Assembly (NCBI GenBank): GCA_009739215.1
Contig: VSJF01000006.1
Location: 1,240,001-1,304,000 of the forward strand
Length of the DNA: 64,000 nt
DNA from: Floccularia luteovirens
Lineage: Eukaryota; Basidiomycota; Agaricomycetes; Agaricales; Squamanitaceae
Reading direction: 5' to 3'
Part shown: in pieces, positions 10,504-23,328 of the stretch
How positions within the stretch are numbered: position 1 is the first letter of the stretch
How the letters are laid out: each line of letters begins with the position of its first letter
Notes under the pieces: generated by a model
What the model was told of the DNA's origin: nothing
The model's database searches: none
Seen by the model: the letters and a program-made list of their open reading frames with translations, nothing else
Made by a program: the position numbers and the translations under genes

Positions 10504-13017
10504 TCACCAGTAGTCTGAATGTCGTGGTTCAACAATATAACCTCTACCTCGCTTCCGTTTTTCTGCTTCCCACTTCTCAATCCATTTTGTCATCTTTCCC
10601 CTTGAAGTCTCACTGCCAACGTTAACCGTAGCTATCATTTTATCCCAATCGCAAGACATAGCAAAGCAAGTTAACTCGTAGAAAGACGAGTGTTCAGAAT
10701 AGGGGATCGGGACCAGCTGCATGTTTGCAGTAGACTGTCGAGAGAATGTGAGGTTCTCATAACCATATTCTCTGTGTTGTAGATTGGATATAATAGAAGA
10801 GACGGAGGGTATTTGGTTTGTGCCAGTAGGTTGGCTATACCTAAATCAATAGGTGCAAGCTGAGCAAGTTCCATCGTACGACTGATAAGTAACGTACGTC
10901 CATCCAGTCGGCCTGAATCCTATGACTTTGCTAAATATGCCTTTATACCTTTCCATGTATATCTTGAGCCTATCTGAAGTAATGGTTCCAAGTGGTACAA
11001 TGTGGACCATTGCCTCCAGAGGATCCGAAGTCAACAAAGCATTAAGTTCCGTGTCATTTTCACATCGCAAGATTGCTGCTTTGCGAGCGTCACAGTAGAC
11101 TTTACTTCGGAGGGTATGGGCGATAGCTGAAAGAGAAAAGTCAGATTATCATTAGTAAGTGATCTTCCTTGCCTTGCCTTTAACGATTCGTTCCTTTCCG
11201 ATAGAGTACGTTCTGTAGGCTAGTTGGTATTTTCTAGCGAATAGACAGAGTATAAAATACCCACCCCACAACTACCAATATTTTGTCCTGAGTCTTCTCT
11301 AAGATCGGTTTATCTTTAGGAGCCCACGATACTATGAGAGTTTGACCTTTATTCATTGATTCTCCTGAGACGACTCTTCGCGCAAACTCTGCACAGGCAG
11401 AAATAACAAGTGGCTGTGGAGGGAAAGTGTACTTGATACAACACAATTGAGCTATGAGTCAGGATCTTTCCCATTTCACTTACTCTGGGGTCCAAGTACG
11501 TGGTATCCAGATATATGTGATCAATCCTCTTGCCTTTGATTGCAGGATGCATAACATGGCGCGGAGATGCCCGAAAGTCGCCACAATGCAGATACTTAAA
11601 TATTCTAGAGGTTCCAACAAAAGGTGACTTGAAACTGCTATCTCCAGCATTCACTGTTTGGGGTCCTTCAAAAAAGAACAGGCAAGAGCCTGGGCAATGA
11701 TTTGCTTCTATAAGCGTAACACAAACTCCACTTGTATCAGGAATTATGGTTGGTGTGTCCATTGGAAGTGGTTTCACCCATTTAGGGTCAACAGAAAGCA
11801 TGTGTATAATGAGATTCGCTGTCCCGGTGGAACAATATATTGGACCATTCTTCCAATTAGAAGATAGGTTGGTGTAATGGTCTGAATGAGCATGACTATA
11901 AGTAAAGTTAGCATATGAGACATTAAAGGGGTTCTGTGAACGAACGTTAGAAAATATGCCTTCACTCCTGGAATGCTACCATAGCGAAAGGCATCTACCG
12001 CAATGGGCATCCCCTGCAGAACTTTATAGAAAGGAGCCTTCCTTCTTCCACCGTTTGCCTTGACGGGGTGAAATGTCTTATCCTCGACAACTGTAGCTTC
12101 TTTCCAAACTTCATTTTCTTTGAACGACGACATGAGAACCTTGAAAGCATTACTTCCTCTAGCTGTTATTCTTGACGAGTCATCATATGAAGAAGTTATC
12201 TTGCAGTCGCTTATGGTTGACTGTGCAGAAATTGATGGTCCAGAGTCAATTGGATCGCCCAGCTAAAAACGATTCAAGATATATGTGTAGACGAGAGCTT
12301 TGATCTTACGTGTTGTAATGTTTCATTACCCATAACCATGTCGCAACCCAATAGCGAGGGTTCTACATCACCGGGAGTGTCTTCCCAATCGTTGTCTAAT
12401 TTTGACAAAAAGGCAAGCTCGTCGTCTCCTACCTCCCATTCATCATCATCCAGTGTAGTGGCCTCTGCCTGGACATCGTCTGTGACCTCTTTTCCGTTGA
12501 TGTCTTCAGAAAAACAAGGTAGACTGGCGTTATTGTTTTCCTGCTTCGCGACGACACGTGTCGTACTTTCGCTCAATAATGATGTAGGCTCTCCGAAAGA
12601 TATGTCCTTAATATTGATATTTGATATTGATGGTTTAATGTCCAGAGCTTGACTTGATAAATGGATTAGATGTCCGAAGGAGATCGTGGATGGTTCATGG
12701 TTGGATGTCACAGAAGCTGGAAGTATACTTTGCTTATTGACGTTGGCTGATTCGGCAAGACCTTTCTCTACTTTCCGACGTTTAGGTCCAATGACTTCTC
12801 TGATTTGGAGTTCGTCGTCTGAATCTGAATCGATTACTATGATTTCTGCAGACATGTTTACTTGGGGATGTGTCATTTCCTTCGTAACAATGTTGTTGCG
12901 CTTCTTGTTTGGCAAACCATCTTGGATTTTGGCCTTGGGTGTTCCGCTGAAGAAAGCATCCAAGGTAAGAGCTGGTTTTGAAGATTGTTTCTTCCTTGTT
13001 GGCTTAAATGAAGGCAT
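10504..13017 (-). CDS. PSO2: DNA interstrand cross-link repair nuclease PSO2/SNM1
   Basis: Metallo-beta-lactamase/beta-CASP 5' exonuclease that repairs interstrand cross-links in the nucleus. The N-terminus is a PIP-like leader ([10 protein letters not shown]), then about 200 low-complexity residues with acidic patches ([21 protein letters not shown]). The catalytic part begins at [20 protein letters not shown]. The metal-binding [10 protein letters not shown] is completed across an intron near 11905. Further family motifs are [40 protein letters not shown], the beta-CASP core, and [17 protein letters not shown] near the end. The ATG at 13015-13017 ([10 protein letters not shown]) was chosen because the frame upstream is open only from a GTG. 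At least five introns are present. It is divergent from the aminotransferase gene with 148 bp between start codons. Confidence 0.93.
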
Positions 13018-13165
13018 GATACACTCAATATTATTGACTCGAGTCACGGAGCAGAGAAGAGATAATTGAATCACGTGAACCAGGCACGGGAGAAAACGCT
13101 TGGCGCTCCAAGTGGCTAGATTGTGGATCTAAACTTGAAAGCTACAACCTATAAAAGTTTGTCGT
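13018..13165. promoter_or_regulatory. Short divergent promoter PSO2 / aminotransferase
   Basis: Only 148 bp separate the two start codons, so the genes must share promoter DNA. A perfect TATAAAAG at 13150-13157 faces the aminotransferase, only 9 bp before its first ATG. If it is used, transcription would begin at or beyond that ATG. Confidence 0.5.
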
Positions 13166-15342
13166 ATGTTTCAGTCTCCATCGAGAGTATCTTGTTTGTT
13201 GCGCAATCGCGGATTTCAAAGAAATTTTCTTGGAACTCGTAAGTATTGTGCAATCTCTAGGTTGGACTCACATTTAATGCCAAAAACGCGGCTTCGAATA
13301 AAATCATCCGATATCTCCTTGTAATAATGTCACCAGTGTCTAAGACCACGGAGTCTGGTCTACCAGCTTCTCAGTATATACCAGTTCCCCAGCCTACCTC
13401 CATCCTCCACAGAACGCCATGGCAGCCACCAGTAGCTGTCAAAGCAGAAGGGGTGTATATACACCTTGAGGGGGGTCATAAACTTATCGATGGTGTCGGT
13501 GGAGCTGCCGTCGTTTGCATTGGAAATAACCACCCAAAAGTTATGCAAGCTTTGAAGGATCAAGTCGATAAGATGTCCTGTATGTCCGGGCTGGGACTTT
13601 ATTTTTATCTTATGATTCACACAACTTATTATAGATGTTTATAACATGCAATTGTCGAGCGAACCTGCAGAAGAGCTCGCAAAAAATCTCATTGCAGGCA
13701 GCAAAGGGGCATTTGCGATGTGCGGTTTTGTATCTGGAGGTTAGTCCGGAACATACCCTCATTCACCCTCATTCTCACTGACGTAATAATAAGGTTCCGA
13801 AGCCATGGAAGGTGTCTTGAAACTGGCACGGCAGGTTGGTACTTGGGCTACATTGCCAATGTCTGCTCTTCTCAATGTCTTCTAGTATTTCTATGATATT
13901 GGTCAGCCCCAGCGGACGAACTTCATTGGGAGACACCTTTCCTATCATGGAAACACTCTTGGAACTTTGTCTTGCGCGTATCACCCGTTAAGACGTGCTC
14001 CTTATGTTGCTATAATGAACACAGAAAGCTACCACCATGTTTCCCCCGCCTATGCAAAACGGTTCCAAAAACCAGAGGAGACAGAGGAGCAATACGTTGA
14101 GCGCCTGAGACAAGAACTAGAAGACAAATTCATCGCCTTGGAACCAGACACTGTGATCGGCTGTCAGTGATGTTATCTAGAATTTTGGCTACCATTTAAC
14201 ATATTCTCTGTCAGTCATGGCTGAAACCGTTGTCGGGGCAACAACAGGGGTTGTTCCTGCTCCAAAGGGCTATTTCAAAGGTAAATTATAGCATAAATGG
14301 GTAGGGATCTTGGGTATCAATTTTCCATTGCAGCGATGAAGTCCGTTTGTGACAAGTATGGTGCCTTGTTCATTCTGGATGAGGTAGGTTGGGTGTTTAT
14401 AGTTATCTTGGTTGTGTTGTTGACGGTCAACAACTTTAGGTGATGAGCGGCATGGGCCGTATGTGAATATGCCCGTTATCAACCAAAAATTTGACATCAA
14501 ATTCTAGGAATGGGCTCTTTGCACGCATGGGAAACCTTTGGAGATGGCGTCCCTGTGTGTTCTATACTTTCATAGCTACTTATGAAACTCATATAACTTG
14601 GTCAGCCTGATATTCAAGCAGTTGCAAAGGGACTTGGAGGAGGGTGCGTGGATTTTATTCATAATTTAAAAACCAAAAATCAATGGCTCCACGCATTCAG
14701 TTATGCCTCCATCGGTGCTGTTTTGATGTCCAAAAAGGTTGCAGACGGTGTCATGGGTACTTCTGGGATCTGGAAACATGGCCACACTTATCAAGTAAAT
14801 AAACCACCTTTCTGCAGATCAATTATTTTCTCATCTGTGATTAGGCTCACCCATTGGCTTGTGCAGCTTCCCTCGCTGTCCAACATGTTATTGAATCTGA
14901 AAATCTTCTTGAAAACATCCGTATTCAAGGAGCATACCTAGGTACGCTTATACCTCTATTTCGCGATGTAAAGGCTGAATGTGTTATTCCAGCTCAAAGT
15001 CTTCGAGAACGCTTGATGGGTGTTAATTCTCTTGCAGCCCCATTCACCTTTGACATCCGTGGTGGTGGTGGATTTTGGGGGATTGAATTTGATTTCTCTG
15101 GTCCGGAGGCCGTTAAACTAGACTTCGGAGGACAGCATTTCGCTATGCTTGTTCAAGCACGCACTTTCGAAAAAGGACTTATTACCATGGGAATGACTGG
15201 GGGTGCTAATATTGAGGGGACAGTAGGGGATCATATCATTCTGGCGCCAGCTTATAACATAACAAAAGAAGAGATTGACTTGATCGTTGAGATCTTTGTT
15301 CAGAGTGTAGAGGAGATACTGGCGGACTATATGAAACAGTAG
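13166..15342 (+). CDS. Class III PLP-dependent aminotransferase
   Basis: Fold-type I omega-aminotransferase family, akin to the uncharacterised fungal YGD3 type. Exon 1 (ATG at 13166) encodes a basic, Ser/Arg-rich leader (SRVSCLLRNRGFQRNF) resembling a mitochondrial presequence, and splices at TGTCTAAG near 13336. The catalytic core follows: GGHKLIDGVGGAAVVCIGNN, MCGFVSGGSEAMEG (PLP phosphate contact), RHLSYHGNTLGTLS, ILDEVMSGMGRMG (Asp for the pyridine N) and AVAKGLGGGYASIGAVL with the presumed Schiff-base Lys. The C-terminal domain ends at 15342. A TATA box 9 bp before the first ATG raises an alternative: a shorter cytosolic product from the ATG at 13327. Substrate unknown. About nine introns. 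Confidence 0.88.
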
Positions 15343-15584
15343 TAGGATTGAATATTAACAAGATTGTTGTCAAAGCCAGATGGTCCGAGCTCCCCCTATG
15401 GATAAACTTAACAAGGAGTGACTCCGTTTTTATCAGGGAGTAACGCCACCGATGCTTATATAAGGCGATTGCTTTCGAGAATGTCCTAAAGTCAGACTCC
15501 TTCTACTCACTGTTAACCACAGCGTACCTTACGTATCTTCTTAACGCTCAGACTCGTGAATCGATGGCTGCGCGCATGTACTAA

Positions 15585-18500
15585 ATGGACTTACAACCAA
15601 TCCATACTCAAGAAGCCACCAGCTCAAGTGCATCGTCCCACCGTCCACAGCTTCTTGAACAAGACTCATCGTTGTCCGTGGCATCCACCGAATCCAAAGC
15701 CCTTCGCACAAGTGCTAGAGTTAAAGCAGCTAAACAGAAACTTAAAAGCAGTGTTAAAGGAAAAGAACGTGATCTGACTAGTCAGGACGACGAGACTTTT
15801 CCGTCGTCATCTGTTCCTACTGCTGATCCTACCAGCTCCCGCACTACCCGTCCTTCAACAAGCTCTACTCGATCCAAACGCTCTCGAGAGACCATCTCTA
15901 GTAAAGGCAAACTCCAGAACTTGTCTGACGAACTTCCCTTGCGTAGCAACAAAAGGTTCACATCATTTCATCAGATGAATTGTTCCTAACTTGAAGTCTT
16001 ATCCAGAGCTCGTCGCAACACAACTGTTACCACTCCCCTTACAATAAACGAACCAACGAAAGACCACAAAGGCAAAAAGCGTGCAGCTCCTGAGTCAGAC
16101 GAGGACGACACAGCATCGGCACCGAACAAACATCCCCGAACAACAACGTACTCTCTTAGGTCGAACAATACATCATCAGCTTCCCCCCAAATATCAAAAA
16201 TGCCCAGAAAACCCAAGTGTGTAGTCCACTATTATAGATACACAATTAGACTAATTTCTATTCTCAAGGACATCTACTATTAAGGGTAAAGCCGCCTTGA
16301 AGTCTAAACTTGCTGGGGCAGGTTCTTCTCGACTTGAAGGCGATGACGCAGAAATGGTGGATGCACACATGGGAAAGGCTGAAGATTCGGATGTTGAACA
16401 GGTGGAAGAAAAAGTTGAATGTGAGAAAAGTGCCCATAACGAATGTGAAGATGGCTCCCATCACGCAGGGACATGCGACGATGACGATGATGATGACGAC
16501 GATGATGATGAGGGAGACGAAGGTGAAGGAGAGGAAGGAAGGGTCCCTTCAAGCGATGGGGGGCATATAGTGGGCGGGATTGATGAATCGGCTGCCATGG
16601 CCATTTTTGGCGAATATCGGCAGTTCGGATCCTATATGATATCCCTATCGTCACGTCTGAAGACAATGTTGAATAACATTAAGACCACTGCTGATCCAAC
16701 CACTCGACTTGTCACTCTACAAGAGTTGAGCGAATTGCTTAGCATTAGTACCGAGGACACTCTGGCTGGTTCCTTTCAAGTGGAACCCTTTGTCAGAGAG
16801 TTGGTCAAAATATTGGGTGGACGTGGAATTGATGAAGATGAAGACGAAGATGGGGCTGATGATGCACCGCAGCGAGATGAAGATGTGACTCTTGCAGCTG
16901 CCCTTGCTATGAGTACCGGGACCACTTATCAAGGGGATGAAAATCTCGAAGCTCAAGTCCTTGCATGCCGATGTTTGGCTAATCTAATGGAAGCACTCCC
17001 TGGTGTTGCGCACACTGTTGTATACCATGGTGCAATTCCTGTTCTCTGTAGTAAACTGATTGAGATATCATACATCGATTTAGCTGAACAAACTTTAAGT
17101 GTAAGTTCCAAGATTTATGTCCCTTTTAGACTTAGTTTGACCTTGACTTCAGACAATGGAGAAAATATCTGAAGAGTTCCCAAGCTCGATTGTCCGAGAA
17201 GGCGGTCTCGCTGCATTACTCAATTATCTCGACTTTTTCTCGATAGCAGTGCAACGGACTGCATTGCAGGCCGCGTCAAATTGTTGTCGCAACGTGTCTT
17301 CGGAACATTTCCCTATGATTCGTGGCGTATGGCCCATCATTCGAAACTGCTTAACGTACTCCGATCAGCGTCTGGTTGAACACGCTTGTCACTGTGTGAT
17401 CCGTGTTATCGACTCTTTCCACCGATCAGCTGTCGAAAATCTAGAAGCTCTTGTTGATACCGACTTGATTAGGGCAGTTAACCAGCTCCTTCTTCCGGCC
17501 GGGGGTTCACCATTAATTGCGGCCAACACATACACACTCATCCTCCGTGCATTGGCGACATCTGCTCGGGCCAGTTCAAAAATAACACTGGCTTTGTTAG
17601 AAGCTGATATCGTAGACACTCTGTATCAGATATTGACTGGTGTTCTACCATCAAGTTTGGAAAATGGTAAAGAGCAAGGCGGTGCTAGTGGTGGCCAAGG
17701 ATTAGGAGGGGGTCTTGCTGATATGACTGTTATGGAGAACTTGGCGCATCGACCCAAGGATCAGATTGAGGAAACTTTGAGTCTCGTCTCAGAGCTACTG
17801 CCCCCTCTACCTAAAGGTACTTTATATATTTTTGTTTTTAGATTGATACTTAATTTTGATACAATTCAGATGGTGTATTCGATCACAAAGGCTATACCGA
17901 GAAGGCTTTGACGAGGTTAGCAAAAGCAAAAGCGAAAGCCGACAGAGCCGCAGCTCGACAGGCGGCCCATGCATTCCTCATAGCTTCAACAGCCCCTGTC
18001 GTCCCTGTTTTGGCTCCTCCGTCTGCTGAGCGTGATTCCCCTTCTCCGAGTAATAACGAAACGCAAGATATGGACGAGGCCGATGTCAGCACTGCAGGAA
18101 CAAAAGAAACCATCCCTGACCGGACGGAACTTCTGCGTTCGCAACCCTCCGTAGTGAGCCGGTTCATGCAACTCTTGATTCCAATTTTGGTGGATGTATA
18201 TGCCGCAAGCGTTGTGACACCCGTGAGGATTAAGACACTGACTGGATTATTGAAAGCAGTAAGCTTTTTGGACGCAGACGGGCTCAAACGGGTATTAGCA
18301 GTAAGTGATCACATATCTATGATTATTTTATGTTTAAACTGTACATGGACAGTTTGTTCCTGTGGCTAGTTTTGCCTCTTCTATTCTATCATCCAGGGAT
18401 CACCCTTCTCTTGTGATAGGCGCCTTGCAATTAGTGGATCTATTACTAGCAAAAGTCCCACTTATCTACAAACCCACTTTCCGTAGAGAGGGTGTTTTCC

Positions 18501-21500
18501 ATGAGATTGAAACATTAGCTCTGAGGGTAGTCACATCTTCCAAATCAAAGGAAAAAGATAAAGACACTTCCGAAGGCGGGGATGCTCCTCCCCCTCCACC
18601 ACCAACTGCATCATTCCCTGGATTCAAGAAGTTGTCCTCCCTTTCTATTGATCCCGAGGATGCCATAACGCTCAGGGCCCGTGTCATACAGTTCAAATAT
18701 CTGATTGGTGATGAAGACGTTAATGAAGATAGTGCTTTCGAAGGGCTCAGACGTTTGGTTGAAAGGATGTCGCAAACAAATGCGAGTGAGGAAGACTTAG
18801 CAAAAGTACTCTGGGAACTAGCAGAGCTCTTTTCATCCCCTCATACCTCAGTCTCAAGCTTCGAATTGATTCAAAGTGGTGTAGTGGAAGGTCTACTCCA
18901 ATACTGCACGGATGAAAATCGAACAGGTTAGTCGATTTTATTTATATATCTTTCGGGCACTTTGACAATTGGGAACTCTAAGTGGGCGATAAACGAAGAA
19001 AAGAAATTTTCCTAGAAGCATTCGCCAGCCGAAGAATCAAAGATCTGAACGCAGGCCAATCTCCATTTGCAATCCTCGTGAAGAAACTACAAGAAAGTCT
19101 TACACGAATGGAGTCGTTTGATGTTATAACTGTCACACAAAACAGTGATGGTGCGCTTTCAGTGTTAATGTTTTTATAGACTTTCCACAGATAAACCTCT
19201 CATAGATTCGAAAAGAAGCTCTCCTTCCCTCCTTGCACGTCAACTTCGTCTTCGTCTAGTAGCAGGGGACGAATCAGATGTTCCTCGAAATCTCCACAAT
19301 ATCGTTGTCTCTATTCATGCCATTGCTACTTTCCAAGCTCTCCATGACTACTTACGTCCCCGCGTGGCAGGATTGTTGAATACAGGATCACGTTTATCCG
19401 GGATGTTTGCAGCCTTAGCAGCTTCTGGCTTTGTGGGTTCGACCTCAAGAACTCCAGCAGAGGAAATTTCCCGAACGTCAGCAGTTCTTGCCCCAGAAGC
19501 TCCAAATACTCCAGCTCCTGCTACAGGTCTAGGACGACGCAGAAGCCAAAGACTTAGTGCAAAAAATGCAAGCTCATCTAATGATGGGGAATTGAGTACC
19601 ACGACAACCGAAACCCCAACAGATAATAGTTCTCGTCCCGAAACATTACAAGAACCATCTCCCTCTAACGTCATGACCGGACTAGGTTCGGCTTCTGTTG
19701 AAGCTACTGCAAGTGACACAGTCGTAGATTCAGAACTACAAGCCGAATTTACCGATGATGAAGTTGAGGCAGAAGTTTTTGATGATGAAGTGGATCCAGA
19801 TATTTCAGTTTCTGACAAAACGGTTACCCTTTCTGTTGTCGAAGGTGTGTCATTCCTAAACATCAATCATATATTTCCTAACACGAATCAGATGGTTCCA
19901 AAATCGAGGCGCAGACACCCGATGGCACGCGCGTAGCTACCCCAAGCTCATCCGTCAGAGATGGGCCACCAACTAACCAGTCACAAAACCCGTCGTCTAT
20001 CAAGACGTCATATGCAGCGGCACTGAAAGCGAAACCAACCGATTGGCATATAGAGTTCTCTATGGATGATCATATTCTTCCTCTAGATTTGACCATATAT
20101 GGCGCTATTCACCAACATGAAATGCGTACGAAGACCGGAGCAATACCACCTAGCATGATTTGGCAGGGAATATACACCATCAAATTCAGGAAAGTTAGTG
20201 GTCCGGCATCATCTACGGAATGTAAGTGCTAAATTAAGATGTCACTGCTTCACCATGCGAGCTAACTACCACAGCTCGTCAAGACGGTGTTGAAAGCTCA
20301 ATCAAAAATAGATCACCCAGTCCAACTATTTCGTCCCTCCCCGATGATGCACCACCTTCAAAAGTTTTGAAGCTTCTACGTGTTCTATCGCAACTCAATA
20401 CATTCGAGTCTGAACGTTGTACTTTTGCACACGAAAAACGCAATCTTCCAGAATCAGCTTTCGTCAACAATAAATTAACTGCAAAACTAACACGACAGTT
20501 AGAAGAGCCAATGATAGTTGCTAGGTCAGATACAATCCTCAGTTATTGAAGTGTTTCCTTAAACTTTTATTCTCCAGTTCTTGTCTCCCCGATTGGGCAT
20601 TAGACCTACCACAACATTTCCCCTTCCTATTCCCTTTCGCCACCCGCTATAACTTCTTACAATCTACATCATTTGGTTATGCCAGGCTTATTCTCAAATG
20701 GCAGAGTCAACAGAATCGTGGACAAGATATCTCTCGACGCGACGATGGTATCGGTTTCCTGGGGCGCCTACAAAGGCAAAAGGTCCGCATCTCACGTAAA
20801 CACATTTTGGAGTCTGCTGTCAAGGTCTTCGAACTCTACGGTTCATCATCCTCTGTTCTGGAAGTTGAATACTTCGAAGAAGTGGGAACAGGCTTGGGAC
20901 CCACTTTGGAATTTTATTCTTTAGTTTCAAAAGAATTTGCGCGCAAGGACTTAAAAATATGGAGAGATCACGATACTTCTGGCCCTGGCATATACGTGAG
21001 CCATCCAAATGGTCTATATCCAGCGCCGGTCGGTAAAGAGGATATAGAAAATGACGGTGGACAGTAAGTGCCCATGTTGCATTTTCTACAACTCCTAATC
21101 ACTCCCATTCAGAAAACGCACTCACATATTACGAGTGATTGGCCAATTTGTAGCTAAGGCAATGCTCGATTCACGTATCATCGATCTATCATTCAATAAA
21201 GTCTTCCTGAAACTTGTCTTGGGAGAGGATGTGCCAGTCACAGTAGCCTCCCTGAAGGTAGAGCTATTTCAAAGAGTCGTGGCACAACTACTAATCATAA
21301 CAAATTTGCTCAGCTCGTGGATCTAGAGTTAGCTAACTCCATTGAGAAACTACAGAGCATTGTCCTGAAAAAGAATTCCATCCAAACAGACAAGGTGATA
21401 AAGAATGATACCTCTCACGAAGAGTAGAAACTAATCGCTGTCCTCTTGTAGCTCTCCCGTAAAATTGCTCAGATTGAATCTTTGAGTGTCGAGGATCTTG

Positions 21501-22270
21501 CACTGGATTTCACTCTCCCAGGTTATGACATAGAGCTTCGCGTAAGGTAATCGTTTTCTCCTATGATTCTTTATTGATGAAAATTTCTAGGTTGGTGGAA
21601 GGGACATTCTAGTGACTTCGGAAAATGTCAACAGTTATATTGAAGAAGTCTTGGATGCTATTCTTGGCAAGGGTGCCCAACTCCAAGCCAAAGCTTTCAG
21701 AGAGGGATTCTCGAAAGTTTTTCCAATTATGGACCTAAGAGCGTTCTCTGCCGATGAATTGGTTATGCTGTTTGGTAATTCAGATGAGGACTGGAGTTCA
21801 GAGAGTAAGATAATTTGTGTTATACGACCCGCTCCTTATCTCATCCCTTTCCTTCCACACAGCCCTTTCAGAAGCTATCAAAGCAGACCACGGTTTCAAT
21901 GTCGAAAGCCGCGCAATTCATGATCTGATCGAAATAATGTCGGAATATGATGTGTCGATGCGTCGTGCCTTCTTGCAGTTTATCACTGGTAGTCCCAAAC
22001 TCCCCATTGGCGGTGAATACCTTTTCGATATCTTAAATGAGTCATAGGCTTAACTGCTATTCTACTTTTCCAGGTTTCCGAGGATTAAACCCTCCCTTGA
22101 CAGTCGTACGAAAGCCACATGAAGCCCCTCTAACCGCAGACGACTACCTTCCCAGTGTTATGACATGTGTAAACTACTTGAAACTGCCTGGTTATAGTTC
22201 GAAGGATGTCATGAAGGAGAAGTTACGCGTCGCAATTCAAGACGGTGTAGGGAGTTTCCATTTGTCGTAA
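15585..22270 (+). CDS. UFD4: HECT-type E3 ubiquitin ligase, UFD4/TRIP12 family
   Basis: Large ligase of the ubiquitin-fusion degradation pathway. The N-terminus is Ser/Thr/Lys-rich and disordered, followed by a long Asp/Glu stretch at about 16478-16540. Armadillo-type helices run from [20 protein letters not shown] to about 18.9 kb (for example [20 protein letters not shown]). A second low-complexity, acidic region lies near 19.4-19.8 kb. The HECT domain starts around 20.7 kb ([34 protein letters not shown]) and ends with [12 protein letters not shown] and the catalytic region [18 protein letters not shown]; the Cys codon is 22166-22168. The protein stops shortly after at FHLS, the normal HECT end. 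More than ten short introns. The start is the first ATG of the open leader. Confidence 0.93.
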
Positions 22271-22513
22271 TGCTTTCTTCATCATAGCAACCTTTAAACC
22301 ATACTTGTTTTACCCTCCCCATTTTGGACTATGTAACTATCTCTTACACTCCCCTTGCTGTCATGAATATACTTAGAATCGCATTGCATTTTCCCATATT
22401 TTGACTTATCCTCATTGACCATTGTCCATTACGTAACTTATTTTCAAAGAGCTGAATAAGCAAGGGACTTTGAGTCAAGTTGTGAACTCTAACTTTTAGT
22501 TCGTTCCTCGACC

Positions 22514-23118
22514 ATGTCGAAACATCACCCAGGTATGTGAACGCATTTTGACCAATTTTACACCTTTAACCTAGGCTTAAAGATCTGATTATGTGCCGGC
22601 GTCAGCCAGGGATTGGTTCGTTGATAATTTCGTGAATTTTTGGCATAGCATGCTCAGCTAGATATGTTATTAGCAATTGGTCGCTTATGCGAAAAGTGTG
22701 ATGGAAAATGGTGAGTATACCCAGACTTTATGTGTCAGGAGATATTGATAACATGTATTTAGTCCTGTCTGTGACTCTTACGTGAGGCCAGAAACTCTGG
22801 TACGAATTTGCGATGAATGCAATTTTGGTACATATGGAGGACGTTGTATAATATGTGGTGCACCTGGTGGGTTACTATCAAAGTTCAATGGCAACGAAAT
22901 ACTAACGTGGTGTCTATCCCCATAGGTATTTCAGACGCGTATTACTGCGCGGAATGCACTCGTCTGGAAAAAGATCGAGACGGTTGTCCTAAGATTGTCA
23001 ATCTGGGAGCAAGTAGGACGGATCTTTTCTATGAACGTCGTCGACTTGGCGAGTTTTATTTATGATCTGAGAATTGACCTCATCTCATGTTTTCTTTCTA
23101 GGGTTTAAGAAAGGCTGA
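22514..23118 (+). CDS. RDS3: Splicing factor RDS3/PHF5A (SF3b subunit)
   Basis: Small Cys-rich protein of the SF3b complex in the U2 snRNP, folding as a zinc-binding knot. The protein is MSKHHP, then [19 protein letters not shown] (after one Asp-Met), [50 protein letters not shown] and [12 protein letters not shown], about 110 residues as usual. CxxC pairs are intact. The last intron (23049-23101) begins GCGAGT and ends TAG; only this GC-AG splice yields the conserved GFKKG end, while the neighbouring GT donor would give GEV and stop. The start is the ATG at 22514. It follows UFD4 by about 240 bp on the same strand. Confidence 0.94.
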
Positions 23119-23328
23119 GCCATGTCTACAATCCTACATTGATTATCTATATAATACATATCATGAAGATGCTTATGTAGGTATAATGGGATGTCTCCCC
23201 CATTTTTGATTTATTGATATACAGCATAAGGAATTACTGGAGGGTTCCCTTCGGGAGTTTCAGGATCGGCGAAGGATCTTCATAAAGACTATGAGTAACA
23301 AAATTCACAGAGCTGTTACAACCTAGAC

